A DNA stretch of 64,000 nucleotides from positions 1,178,001 to 1,242,000 of the forward strand of contig NZ_CP031217.1 in assembly GCF_003346815.1 (NCBI RefSeq), read 5' to 3'. The position numbers and the translations under genes are program-made. A model generated the notes under the pieces. It made no database searches and was not told the DNA's origin. It saw only the letters and a program-made list of their open reading frames with translations. Positions 34,613 to 43,063 of this stretch are shown in pieces (positions within the stretch are counted from its first letter, which is position 1; every line of letters begins with the position of its first letter). This DNA comes from Halarcobacter bivalviorum. GTDB taxonomy: Bacteria > Campylobacterota > Campylobacteria > Campylobacterales > Arcobacteraceae.

Positions 34613-35827
34613 TCAACCTAAATTCATAGAAAATATCGGAAGTAACATAGCTACAACTATAAAACCAATAATAGATCCAACAATTAACATAAATATTGGT
34701 TCAAGTAGAGATAAAAACATATTAGTTTTATCTTTATTTGATTCATTATATAAGTTTGCAAGATTATTTAATATTTCACTTAATCTACTTGTATCTTCAC
34801 CTATTGCTATTGAGTGTATAAAAGATTCATCTATTTTATATATTTTATTTTGTCTTAACAAAGAAGAAAGTCTTTTACCTTCAACCACACTCAAAGATGC
34901 TTCTACAAAAACTTTTTTTATTACTGAATTTTCTAAAATATTTGCACTTAAGTTTATAGCTTGCACTATTGGTATACCTGACTTTATAAGTATTGAATTC
35001 ATATATGAAAATCTAGCTAATTCACTCTGTTCACTAAGCTTTGAAAAAAATGGCACCTTTAATATTGATTTATCTATAAAATATTTAAAGCCCTTGCTTT
35101 TGGCTAATAATAAAATAAATATAAAAATTGACAGAATAGTAAAAAAAAGTAAAAGCTGATAGTTGTTTAAAAAAAAATCCCCCAAGGCTATAACTACTTT
35201 TGTACTTGTAGGAAGTTCTTGATCAAATTGTGTAAAAATAGATGTAATTTTAGGTACAATAAAACTAAGCATAAATCCAACCATTAAAATAGAAACAGCA
35301 AATATAAAAAGTGGATAAGCCATAGCTGAATTTACTTGTTTTTTGATTCTGTCTTGCTCTTTTAAAAATATAGACAACTCCATCAAAACAGATTCTAACA
35401 AACCTCCATTTTCACTCACTTTTATAGATTGTTTATAAAACTCTGGAAGCTTTACAATCTTTTGAGACTCTAAGGCATCATAAAATCTTTTTCCTTCATC
35501 TAAATAGGTTTTAACTGTCTCAAAAAAAGTAAATAATGTTTTATCCTCTTTGTATCTTTGTTTAAGTAAGTTTATAGAACCTATTAGAGTAATTCCTGAA
35601 CTTAGATAGATACTTAGATCTCTACTTAAATATGAAAGAATAGATAGATTTAATTTTCTTTTTCTTTTAAAGTTTACTTTTCCAAAATCTATAGAGTCCT
35701 CTTTCAAAGAAGTATATAAAATACCCTTTGCTTTTAGCTTTATCTTTACCTCTTTTAAACTTGATGCTTCAATTTTTGATTTTATTTTTACTCCATTTGT
35801 ATCAAAACCACTATACTTAAAAAGCAT
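34613..35827 (-). CDS. gspF: Type II secretion inner-membrane platform protein GspF
   Basis: 404 residues with two T2SSF domains: the first around 70-190 (YLSRDLSIYLSSGITL ... FYKQSIKVSENGGLLESVL), the second around 270-400 (ARFSYMNSILIKSGIPIVQAI ... LLEPIFMLIVGSIIGFIVVAMLLPIF). Three membrane segments. This is the standard GspF/PilC architecture. It overlaps gspH by 11 bases. Confidence 0.93.
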   Translation of the reverse strand: MLFKYSGFDTNGVKIKSKIEASSLKEVKIKLKAKGILYTSLKEDSIDFGKVNFKRKRKLNLSILSYLSRDLSIYLSSGITLIGSINLLKQRYKEDKTLFTFFETVKTYLDEGKRFYDALESQKIVKLPEFYKQSIKVSENGGLLESVLMELSIFLKEQDRIKKQVNSAMAYPLFIFAVSILMVGFMLSFIVPKITSIFTQFDQELPTSTKVVIALGDFFLNNYQLLLFFTILSIFIFILLLAKSKGFKYFIDKSILKVPFFSKLSEQSELARFSYMNSILIKSGIPIVQAINLSANILENSVIKKVFVEASLSVVEGKRLSSLLRQNKIYKIDESFIHSIAIGEDTSRLSEILNNLANLYNESNKDKTNMFLSLLEPIFMLIVGSIIGFIVVAMLLPIFSMNLG

Positions 35828-36344
35828 CTTTTACCTCTATTTCTAAATCATTAAATCTATCTAAAATCTCATTTGTCGAGTTGAAAACTTTAACTTCGTT
35901 TGAGAGTGAACTTAGTAAAAAAATCTTTGAATTTGAAGTTTCCACTATCATATTTTTATGTTTAAAATCTTTGTTAAAAGTTAATTCAAAAAAAGGTTGA
36001 TACTCACTATTGTTTATAGATACAGTTTTAAACTCATAATCACTTAAAAGTTTATCATAGTTGTATACTCTAACTTCTTGGCTAAAAAAGTTTTCAATCT
36101 TTAAATTTTCTACCAGCTTTTCATCTATAAAGACATAACAAGGAAGATTTTGCTCTTTTGTACAAACAAAAGATAAATTTTTTGTATACTCAAAATTTTT
36201 TATTAAAAAATCTTTTATATTATAAATATCTAGATTAAACTCTTTTTTCTTTTCCATTTTAAAAGAACTAATACTCAAAGCATAAACCAAAGAGATAAGA
36301 AGTATTACAATCATAAGTTCAATAAGAGTAAAAGATTTTTTCAT
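35817..36344 (-). CDS. gspH: Type II secretion minor pseudopilin, GspH-like
   Basis: 175 residues. Leader MKKS then FTLIELMIVILLISLVYALSISSF, Glu at +5. The rest is beta-rich, as in GspH/FimT-type pseudopilins. It lies 19 bases after gspG. H is assigned from position between gspG and gspF. Confidence 0.75.
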   Translation of the reverse strand: MKKSFTLIELMIVILLISLVYALSISSFKMEKKKEFNLDIYNIKDFLIKNFEYTKNLSFVCTKEQNLPCYVFIDEKLVENLKIENFFSQEVRVYNYDKLLSDYEFKTVSINNSEYQPFFELTFNKDFKHKNMIVETSNSKIFLLSSLSNEVKVFNSTNEILDRFNDLEIEVKDAF

Positions 36345-36363
36345 ATTTTTTACTCATACTCCT

Positions 36364-36738
36364 CTATTTTAGACATTTTGAAAAATATATATCATCTTCA
36401 GTACTCTCTTTTTTGTCAATACCCATTGAGATAAGGTCAAAAGACTCTTCATTTTGAACATAAATAAAATCATTTCCCCAAGTATCTTTAGGAAGGTTTC
36501 CATCCTCAAAATAGTTTTTCTCAACTAAAATTTTTAATCCTACTTGAGTTGTAGGGTATGCTGAGTTATCTAGTTTATAAAGTTTTAAAGTTTGAGAGAT
36601 GCTTTTCATCTGTATACATACTATTTTTTCTTTTGCTTCCTCACTTTTTCCAGTCAAGTTTGGTAAAACAAAAGCTGCCAGTAATCCTAATATAATAATT
36701 ACAACCATCAATTCCATAAGCGAGAAGGCATTCTTCAA
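36364..36738 (-). CDS. gspG: Type II secretion major pseudopilin GspG
   Basis: 124 residues. Leader MKNA then FSLMELMVVIIILGLLAAFVLPNL, Glu at +5. The C-terminal part has the GspG-specific YKLDNSAYPTTQVGL and LPKDTWGNDFIY segments. Start is TTG at 36738 with AAGGA six bases upstream. It is first in the operon. The major pseudopilin polymerises into the piston-like pseudopilus. Confidence 0.93.
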   Translation of the reverse strand: MKNAFSLMELMVVIIILGLLAAFVLPNLTGKSEEAKEKIVCIQMKSISQTLKLYKLDNSAYPTTQVGLKILVEKNYFEDGNLPKDTWGNDFIYVQNEESFDLISMGIDKKESTEDDIYFSKCLK

Positions 36739-36934
36739 ATTAATTCCTTAATAAAAAATAAAAAACATTATATCTGATTTATCTTTATAAATTTATAAAA
36801 TTTATAAATAAACTACATAACGCCTATATAATAGTACTATGTTGAGTTTAATAAAATATTATATAATATTATATTTTATTCAAGTATAAGTTTATTTATA
36901 TTAAGATTTTTTAATTATTCAAAAAAGGAAATAA
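36739..36934. promoter_or_regulatory. Divergent promoter region between gspG and the FISUMP gene
   Basis: Very AT-rich. A plus-strand TATAAT at 36827-36832 is a good -10 for the secreted-protein gene, which has AAAAGGAAATAA before its ATG. No distinctive minus-strand box was found for gspG. The shared region suggests co-regulation of secretion machine and cargo. Confidence 0.4.
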
Positions 36935-37903
36935 ATGAAGAAGAAATTAATTTTATTAAGTATGGGAGTAGCTTTAAATACTACATTAAATGCATTTGAT
37001 TATCAAATATCATCAGGTGAACAAATACTTGGAGCAGTTGAAGAAATAACTGATTTTACTATATTTGAAAATAAATGTGTAAATTATGTTTATCATAAAG
37101 ATTTATTAAATAATGGAAAAGTTACAGTTCGTAATGTTAATGAAGTTCCACCAGGAACATTTGATCCACTAATAAAGATATCAAAAGGTCAAGGCTTTAT
37201 TGTTAATGCAACAGGAAATTGTACAGTTTCAACAACTGAACCAGATATTATTTATAAAGGATTTACATATAAGACAGTTACCTCTCCAATAACAAAATAT
37301 GTTTGGCTAGATAGAAATTTAGGTGCATCAAAAGTTTGTGAACAAGAGCAAAATACAGTTCCATCACCTTTAGAGTATGAAAATTCTCAAAAAGATTGTT
37401 TTGGGGACTATTACCAGTGGGGAAGAGGCGCAGATGGACATCAAATTGTTTCAAGTGCTACGACTTCATCTTTATTAAGGTATACTACTACAAGTAGTTC
37501 TTTTGTATTAACAGATAATTCTAATACTTATTATGATTGGGCAAATAATGACACAGATGGGAAAAATAGAGTTACTCTTTTAAACAAAATAGATGGAACA
37601 TATATATGTCCAGTAGGATTTAGAGTACCAACAATGAGTGAATTGATGAAAGAAGCAGAAGATATGACAAATTTTATAAATGTCTTAAAATTCCCATTAA
37701 ATGGCTATAAATCATACAATACAGCAAATAAAGTATATTATAAAGGTGATTCAGGTGGTGTTTGGTCACAAACTCCAGATAATACAAATTTAAAATATGG
37801 AACAAGTTTAGTTTATGATGAATACTCAGGTAGTCAAAGAAATGGTGATCTAAGAGCAACAGGAAGAGGAATTAGATGTATAAAAAGTTATGGAAATAAA
37901 TAA
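36935..37903 (+). CDS. Secreted FISUMP-domain protein, candidate type II secretion substrate
   Basis: 322 residues. Signal peptide (to about residue 20, ending LNAF). The C-terminal domain (about 115-318) has YVWLDRNLGAS, DCFGDYYQWGRGADGHQ, YICPVGFRVPTMSELMKEA and GRGIRCIKS, the Fibrobacter succinogenes major paralogous (FISUMP) pattern seen in surface or secreted proteins. Cysteines are suited to periplasmic disulfides. Divergent from gspG inside the same acquired region, so it is a reasonable substrate of the system; binding role unknown. Confidence 0.78.
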   Translation: MKKKLILLSMGVALNTTLNAFDYQISSGEQILGAVEEITDFTIFENKCVNYVYHKDLLNNGKVTVRNVNEVPPGTFDPLIKISKGQGFIVNATGNCTVSTTEPDIIYKGFTYKTVTSPITKYVWLDRNLGASKVCEQEQNTVPSPLEYENSQKDCFGDYYQWGRGADGHQIVSSATTSSLLRYTTTSSSFVLTDNSNTYYDWANNDTDGKNRVTLLNKIDGTYICPVGFRVPTMSELMKEAEDMTNFINVLKFPLNGYKSYNTANKVYYKGDSGGVWSQTPDNTNLKYGTSLVYDEYSGSQRNGDLRATGRGIRCIKSYGNK

Positions 37904-38780
37904 CTCATTTAATACAGATAAGTTAAAAATATCAGCTGCATATTATGAGAGTTCAATTATTTTGTCAACTTCTAGTGTAAGCTATGAAAAACCAATATCA
38001 GTTAAATGGAAAAATCAATTGGTTTTTCTTCATATGCAATATGCTCATGATCTTGATAATATAAAAGCCGAAATTAATCTAAAAAAATGATCCTAAAGAT
38101 TATGAATGGTGAATACAATTAAAAGTGCAACAAATGGAAATAAGTATAAGATGCCCTGATTTGGAGCTTTTGTGAAGAAATAGATAAATAAAGACATAGC
38201 TAATGCAAGAGCAGTTTTTTATGCAGAAGCAGGATTATTTGATTATGATAAACAAAGAGCTCGTCAAATAGGTAATTTAGTCTATGGAGATATAAAAACA
38301 TGAGTTCATTTGATTGATAATGAACCATTGAAAAATGCTGTAATGAAAACTCTTAATAGTTTAAATCATGAAGATGCTTTTATGTAGTATATTCTATTTT
38401 TAATAGGTTTCCTAAAAGTAAGAGACGTCCTTGAAGTTTTTAAGAATTACTTGCCGATTTTGGAGTAAAATTAGAAGATTTAAAGAAACTAAATTTAGAA
38501 AAACACAAAGATCATAAATTTACTTTTACTGATAATATAAATCTAAAAAATGAAGCTGATTCTAAAGAATACAACAACTTTATATTTGATATTTTAATAG
38601 AATTCTTTAAATACAGAGTTGAAAATTAGATTATTTTATTAAAAATTAATCTCCTGAATATAGTTATGATTTTAATGACTTAAGAGATGGGTTAAATTCT
38701 TTGATATATAATCTAAAAGAATAAGTTGATGCTTATGATGGCAAGTTAGAAGAACCTATATTAATTTTGGATTCAGTTGA
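37904..38780 (+). pseudogene. Decayed coding region(s), origin unrecognised
   Basis: Protein-like stretches are broken by stops and frame changes. One frame at about 38113-38388 reads through a conserved-looking segment (ARAVFYAEAGLFDYDKQRAR, then QIGNLVYGDIKT) with three internal stops (TGA, TAG, TGA), each explainable as a mutated TGG. Further fragments lie at 38440-38640 and 38650-38780. A 66-codon ORF at 37890-38090 has no ribosome site. The parent family is not recognised. Confidence 0.55.
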
Positions 38781-38784
38781 TTAG

Positions 38785-39030
38785 CAGAAATCTACCTATA
38801 AAGTGTGGCTAAAGATAGACATAAACCTTTCGCCACATCTTTTGGTGTAATATCTAATTCTTAAAGTTTTTTAGTGCTTCTTTCTAATCTATTAAGTTTC
38901 CATACAACTAAAGTATCATTTTTTCTTATCATCTTAAGAGCTTTTAAAAGATCTGGAGAATCATGGTTGTTCCATTTTGTTCATCTTCATAAATTCTTTC
39001 ACATTTAGCTTTTTTTAAAGAAAGATTCTG
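38785..39030 (-). pseudogene. Serine recombinase (resolvase/invertase) remnant
   Basis: Read on the minus strand: AKCERIYEDEQNG, frame shift, then SPDLLKALKMIRKNDTLVVW, KLNRLERSTKKL, a stop, and finally KDVAKGLCLSLATLYR. The first parts match the catalytic-domain core of Tn3-type resolvases, and the last matches their C-terminal helix-turn-helix. The piece between is deleted. A dead recombinase next to the right repeat suggests a mobile origin for the region. Confidence 0.75.
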
Positions 39031-39034
39031 CAAA

Positions 39035-39152
39035 AAAACACCAACATGCAATCTCTCAAATGAGTATTTGGAAGAAGATTAAATAATAAATAAAATTATT
39101 GTAAACTTATCCTTATGGATAGTTTACAATTAATATCTTCAAAAAAAGAGTT
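39035..39152 (+). repeat. 118-bp direct repeat, right copy (ovoA end plus comEC start)
   Basis: Second copy of 27154-27271, offset 11,881 bases. It encodes an orphan tail of ovoA followed by the intact comEC start, so this side keeps the functional comEC while the left side keeps the functional ovoA. Confidence 0.92.
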
Positions 39153-40353
39153 TATATACTTTATTATCTCTCTTTTTTTAATTTTTATTTTTAATATCTT
39201 TTATGAGTATTTTAAATATAAAGACTTTATAAAAGAAGAGGTCTATTTAGATAGATATGAGATTATAAATATCTATAAAAAAGATGACTTCAATATTTTA
39301 AAACTACAAAATCAAAAATTAACTCTCTTTACTTCAGTTGATAAATCAAAGAAGCTACAAAAGTTAGATTATATTAACATTGCAGTGGTTTCAAAGGGAA
39401 TAAGCTTTTATGAATTTTTAAAAGGCTTTTATACAAAATCACTTTTTATTGAAAAAATAGAAAAAACAGATAGTTTTAAAAAGAGTATTTTTACTTATAT
39501 AAATAATTCCCATAAAGATGAGAAAATTCAAGAACTATTTAATGCTCTATTTTTAGCAATTCCTATTTTAAAAGAGAATAGGCAAATATATACAGATTTT
39601 GGAATTAGCCATTTAATAGCAATTTCTGGTTTTCATTTAGGAATTTTATCTTCTATTCTGTTTACTTTAATTTATTATCCTTACTCTTTTTTTCATCAAA
39701 GATATTTTCCTTATAGAAATAAAAAAGCAGATGTTTTACTTTTAACAATTTTCATTCTTTTATACTATTTAATACTGACAAATCTTGTTGCATCTCTTTT
39801 TCGTGCTTTTATTATGTTTGTATTAGCCTTTGCATATCTTAGAGCAAATATAAAGGTATTTTCTTTTCAAACTCTATTGATAACTCTTTTATTGATAATC
39901 GCATTCTTTCCTAAATATCTTTTTTCAATCTCTTTATGGTTCTCTATAATTGGAGTCTTTTATATTTTTTTATATATACAGTACTTTAAAACTCTTCCTA
40001 AAGTCTTTTCTATCTTTTTGTTTAACTTTTGGATTTTTTTTGTTTTTAATCCAATTGTTCATTTCTTTTTTCCAAATACCTCATATGAACAGCTACTATC
40101 TCCTTTTTTAACTATTTTTTTTACTATCTTTTATCCCTTTGAACTTATTTTGCATCTTTTTAACTTTGCAACTCTTTTAGATAAATATATAGCTATGTTT
40201 TTAGAATATAAAATGAGTGTTTATTCCTTTGAAACTTCTTTGTCTTTTTTTACTCTTTATATTCTGATTAGTCTTATAAGTATTTTTAATAAAAGAGCTT
40301 TTATTTTATTAAATTTTCTATTAATAATATTCAATGTTACAATGTTTTTCTAA
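39115..40353 (+). CDS. comEC: ComEC/Rec2-family DNA uptake channel protein
   Basis: 412 residues, very hydrophobic, with about nine membrane segments. FGISHLIAISGFHLGIL (about 162-178) is the hallmark of the ComEC/Rec2 competence domain, followed by ASLFRAFIMFVLAFAYLR. There is no C-terminal metallo-beta-lactamase domain, as in short Campylobacterota forms. It should pass single-stranded DNA through the inner membrane during transformation. The start ATG lies in the loop of the duplicated hairpin with no ribosome site, so translation may be low or coupled. Confidence 0.82.
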   Translation: MDSLQLISSKKEFIYFIISLFLIFIFNIFYEYFKYKDFIKEEVYLDRYEIINIYKKDDFNILKLQNQKLTLFTSVDKSKKLQKLDYINIAVVSKGISFYEFLKGFYTKSLFIEKIEKTDSFKKSIFTYINNSHKDEKIQELFNALFLAIPILKENRQIYTDFGISHLIAISGFHLGILSSILFTLIYYPYSFFHQRYFPYRNKKADVLLLTIFILLYYLILTNLVASLFRAFIMFVLAFAYLRANIKVFSFQTLLITLLLIIAFFPKYLFSISLWFSIIGVFYIFLYIQYFKTLPKVFSIFLFNFWIFFVFNPIVHFFFPNTSYEQLLSPFLTIFFTIFYPFELILHLFNFATLLDKYIAMFLEYKMSVYSFETSLSFFTLYILISLISIFNKRAFILLNFLLIIFNVTMFF

Positions 40354-40431
40354 GTTTAAATAAATTAAAATTAAATTAAAAATAATATTTAAATCATAAT
40401 TTTTTAGAAACTTAAAACTAGGACACAAATT

Positions 40432-41493
40432 ATGTCACACGCGAACACTTGCTCATTTGATAAAAATTATCTTTCTAATGCAACAATTTTATTTATTGAA
40501 AATAATGACAAAATAAGATTTGAAACTTCAGAAATATTTTCTGCTCTTTTTAAAAATGTATTAGTTGCAAAAGAAGTAGATGAAGCTATTAGAGTCTATT
40601 TAGAAAATAGAACAAATATAGATATTATCTTAACTGATGTTGATTTTGCTAATTATAAAGCAATAGAGATTTTAACTCAAATTAGAAGTTTAGATTGGGA
40701 TGTTCCGATTTTAATTACAACTTCTTTTTCTGATATGAATATTTTAGTAAGAGCCATAAAATTTAATCTTACAAACTATATTGTAAAACCTATTCAGTTA
40801 AATACTACACTTAAAATTATGTCAGAAGTAATGAAAAGAAAACAACAGAAAAAAGAGTTAGCAGCCAAAAACAATGAGTTAAGACAATTTATGGCTATTT
40901 TAGACTCTTGTAATATTATTTGTGAAATGGATTTAGACTTTAAAATTACATCAGCAAATGATGCTTTTTTAATTAACTCTGAATTTGGACTTGATGAATT
41001 AATAGGAATGAAATTTAATGATAATCAAATTTTTAAAAGTTCAGAAATGGCAGATACAAAGATTATGGAAATGCTCAAAAAAGGTAAAACTTGGGTAGGT
41101 TTGAGCAAAAAACTTACAAAACAAGGTACAAACTATTATACTCATTCAACAATACTTCCTATATTTTTTAATGATGGAAGAATTAAAAAATACATTGAGT
41201 TTTCAACTTTAATCTCTAAATATGAAAATGAAGTTTTATCTTTACGAAAACACATATATTTATTAAAAAGTGAAAACCTAAAAACAAATACTAAATTAAA
41301 AAATGAAAAAGAGTATTACTCTGAATTAGCAGTAAAACTTCAAGAACAAGTTGATGAAAATGTAAATAATGCACAAAAGATTTTATTTGAACTTTATGAA
41401 CTTAAAAAACAGAATAAAGAGTTAAAAGAGAAATTAAAAATACAAGAGAGTAGGTTTGAGGAGTTCCAAGCCACTATGTTAAGTGGAGCTTAG
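40432..41493 (+). CDS. Receiver-PAS-coiled-coil signalling protein
   Basis: 353 residues. A receiver domain (about 15-135) has phosphoacceptor Asp in IILTDVDF and the Lys in YIVKPIQL. A PAS-like domain (about 145-260, ILDSCNIICEMDLDFKITSANDAF) follows. A long Lys/Glu-rich coiled coil (about 262-350) ends the protein. No kinase, GGDEF or DNA-binding output is present, so it probably signals by protein contact. It overlaps the convergent mltC-like gene by four bases. The position of the acidic pair (Glu/Asn) is atypical, so phosphorylation may be altered. Confidence 0.75.
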   Translation: MSHANTCSFDKNYLSNATILFIENNDKIRFETSEIFSALFKNVLVAKEVDEAIRVYLENRTNIDIILTDVDFANYKAIEILTQIRSLDWDVPILITTSFSDMNILVRAIKFNLTNYIVKPIQLNTTLKIMSEVMKRKQQKKELAAKNNELRQFMAILDSCNIICEMDLDFKITSANDAFLINSEFGLDELIGMKFNDNQIFKSSEMADTKIMEMLKKGKTWVGLSKKLTKQGTNYYTHSTILPIFFNDGRIKKYIEFSTLISKYENEVLSLRKHIYLLKSENLKTNTKLKNEKEYYSELAVKLQEQVDENVNNAQKILFELYELKKQNKELKEKLKIQESRFEEFQATMLSGA

Positions 41494-42644
41494 ATATTAA
41501 TAAATTCCTTTTTATTTGAAACTACTTTTTTTAAGTAGTTTCTTGTCTCTTCATAGGGAAGGTTTTCCCTTAATTCTCTAAAAACTTCAATAGGTTGTTT
41601 ACTATTGATTTTATTTATAGCTTGAGTTCTATTAGAAGAGAAAGTTTTTAAAACATTTCCAGAACCTGTATTATAAGCACTAATTACACAATACTCTTTT
41701 GAAACACTATTTGAAATACCATTTAAATATTTAGAGTTTAAAATATCAATATAAGCAGCACCTAGTTCAATATTATTTTTAGCATCAAATAAATAAGAGT
41801 TTGAAGGTTTCCAGTTTTTACCTTTTGTATGTTTATAAGCATCAATTCCTGCTGTACTTGGAACAATTTGCATTAAACCTATTGCTCCTGCATGACTTAC
41901 TGCAAATTGGTTAAAATTACTCTCTGTTTTAATTATTGCATAAACAAGATTTTCACTTATATTATATTTTTTTGCAAATTTTTTTACATAGGGTTTAACC
42001 TTTGCAACTCTAATATTTGCGTGGTCTTTTACCATTGGAATCTCTACATAACTAACTTTTAAACTCTTATTTTCATTTTTAATAGTTTTTGTTTTTAATT
42101 TTGAGTCTATTAAAATATTTGCATATCTTGTAGCTCTCCATTGATATCTAATATCTTTATTTTGGTCATCTCTTATTTCTTTGTATAAATAAGGGGTTTT
42201 TCCTAATTTTACTTCTGCTGTTCCAAACAGGTCAAAAGCTCTAGGGTCTTCAGGTAAAAGTAGAGTAGTTACAATTGCATTTTTAAGACTCTCATTTATA
42301 TTTTTTTCATCAATTGTTTCAACTGTTACAAGTCCTTTATCAAAATCAATAAAAGCTCTACTTTTATAGTTTTGCATATATTTTACATACTCTTTGGGTT
42401 GAGGGATTTTTCTATTTCCTTCTCCCCATTCTTTATCAATATTTTCTATTAAAGAGGATAAAAACTTTAAATCACTAATTAATTTTTTTGGATTTGTTGA
42501 GTAAGAAATGGCTTGTGATTTTGCTAAAGATTTTAAAGCAACAGAAGGATCTTTGCTTAGTGCAGCATTTGTAATTCTATAGGCATCATGCACACTACAT
42601 CCCGTAAATAAAAAAGCTAAAGGTATCAATAATAATTTTTTCAT
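41490..42644 (-). CDS. mltC: Membrane-bound lytic murein transglycosylase C-like lipoprotein
   Basis: 384 residues. Lipoprotein signal peptide with lipobox LFTGC. An MltC N-terminal (DUF3393) domain is followed by an SLT lysozyme-like domain with IIKTESNFNQFAVSHAGAIGLMQIVPSTAG, whose Glu is catalytic, and later YCVISAYNTGSGNVL. It cleaves peptidoglycan glycan strands from the outer-membrane inner face. Monocistronic. Confidence 0.9.
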   Translation of the reverse strand: MKKLLLIPLAFLFTGCSVHDAYRITNAALSKDPSVALKSLAKSQAISYSTNPKKLISDLKFLSSLIENIDKEWGEGNRKIPQPKEYVKYMQNYKSRAFIDFDKGLVTVETIDEKNINESLKNAIVTTLLLPEDPRAFDLFGTAEVKLGKTPYLYKEIRDDQNKDIRYQWRATRYANILIDSKLKTKTIKNENKSLKVSYVEIPMVKDHANIRVAKVKPYVKKFAKKYNISENLVYAIIKTESNFNQFAVSHAGAIGLMQIVPSTAGIDAYKHTKGKNWKPSNSYLFDAKNNIELGAAYIDILNSKYLNGISNSVSKEYCVISAYNTGSGNVLKTFSSNRTQAINKINSKQPIEVFRELRENLPYEETRNYLKKVVSNKKEFINI

Positions 42645-42729
42645 ATTGGCATAATTCTATAATTTTTTAGCTTTAATTAAAATCTAGGTATTATTCCATC
42701 ATAAATATAAGATTTAAGGTATTTTATTA

Positions 42730-43053
42730 ATGGAAATGATTTTAAATGAATATGATATGGTAGTTGGTGCTAAGTTTGAAAATGGAACTATTCAAGATTA
42801 TATAGATGAAGCACAAACTTTTGGTCTAATCAGATATGAAGCTACTACAGCTTATTGGTTTTTATATAATGATTTAGATTCACCAGATGATATTAAAGAA
42901 CTTTACAAAAAAGTTATAAAAGAAGAGCACTATATTAAAGATGAATATGGTGAAGAGATGGTTGTTTTTAATAAACAAGGAGATACTCCTTATGAAACTT
43001 TAGTAAAAACACTTGATTTATATTTAGATGATGAATTAGCAACAGTATATTAA
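42730..43053 (+). CDS. Small acidic conserved-looking protein, unknown function
   Basis: 107 residues, acidic, soluble and rich in Tyr. No family recognised. It ends eight bases before the non-standard start of the helicase gene and probably shares its transcript; translational coupling from this gene may help initiate the helicase. Confidence 0.6.
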   Translation: MEMILNEYDMVVGAKFENGTIQDYIDEAQTFGLIRYEATTAYWFLYNDLDSPDDIKELYKKVIKEEHYIKDEYGEEMVVFNKQGDTPYETLVKTLDLYLDDELATVY

Positions 43054-43063
43054 AGGATAAATT

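Larger units (their letters stand above)
27272..39034. mobile_element. Acquired region carrying type II secretion genes, flanked by direct repeats
   Basis: About 11.8 kb lying between the two 118-bp repeats that split the ovoA-comEC junction. It contains a gsp operon, a secreted FISUMP protein, decayed coding fragments and a serine recombinase remnant at the right end. The repeat structure is what single-crossover integration of a circle carrying this junction, or a duplication-insertion, would leave. Mechanism is inferred. Confidence 0.75.

Noticed and set aside
37890-38090. 66-residue ORF after the FISUMP gene
   Set aside because: Overlaps the FISUMP 3' end, lacks a ribosome site and lies in decayed sequence.
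27272-39034. The gsp cluster as a type IV pilus or the Campylobacter-type competence system
   Set aside because: GspG, GspC-, L-, M- and N-like genes and GspD/E/F order fit T2SS; no pilT, pilin or pilQ-type genes are present.
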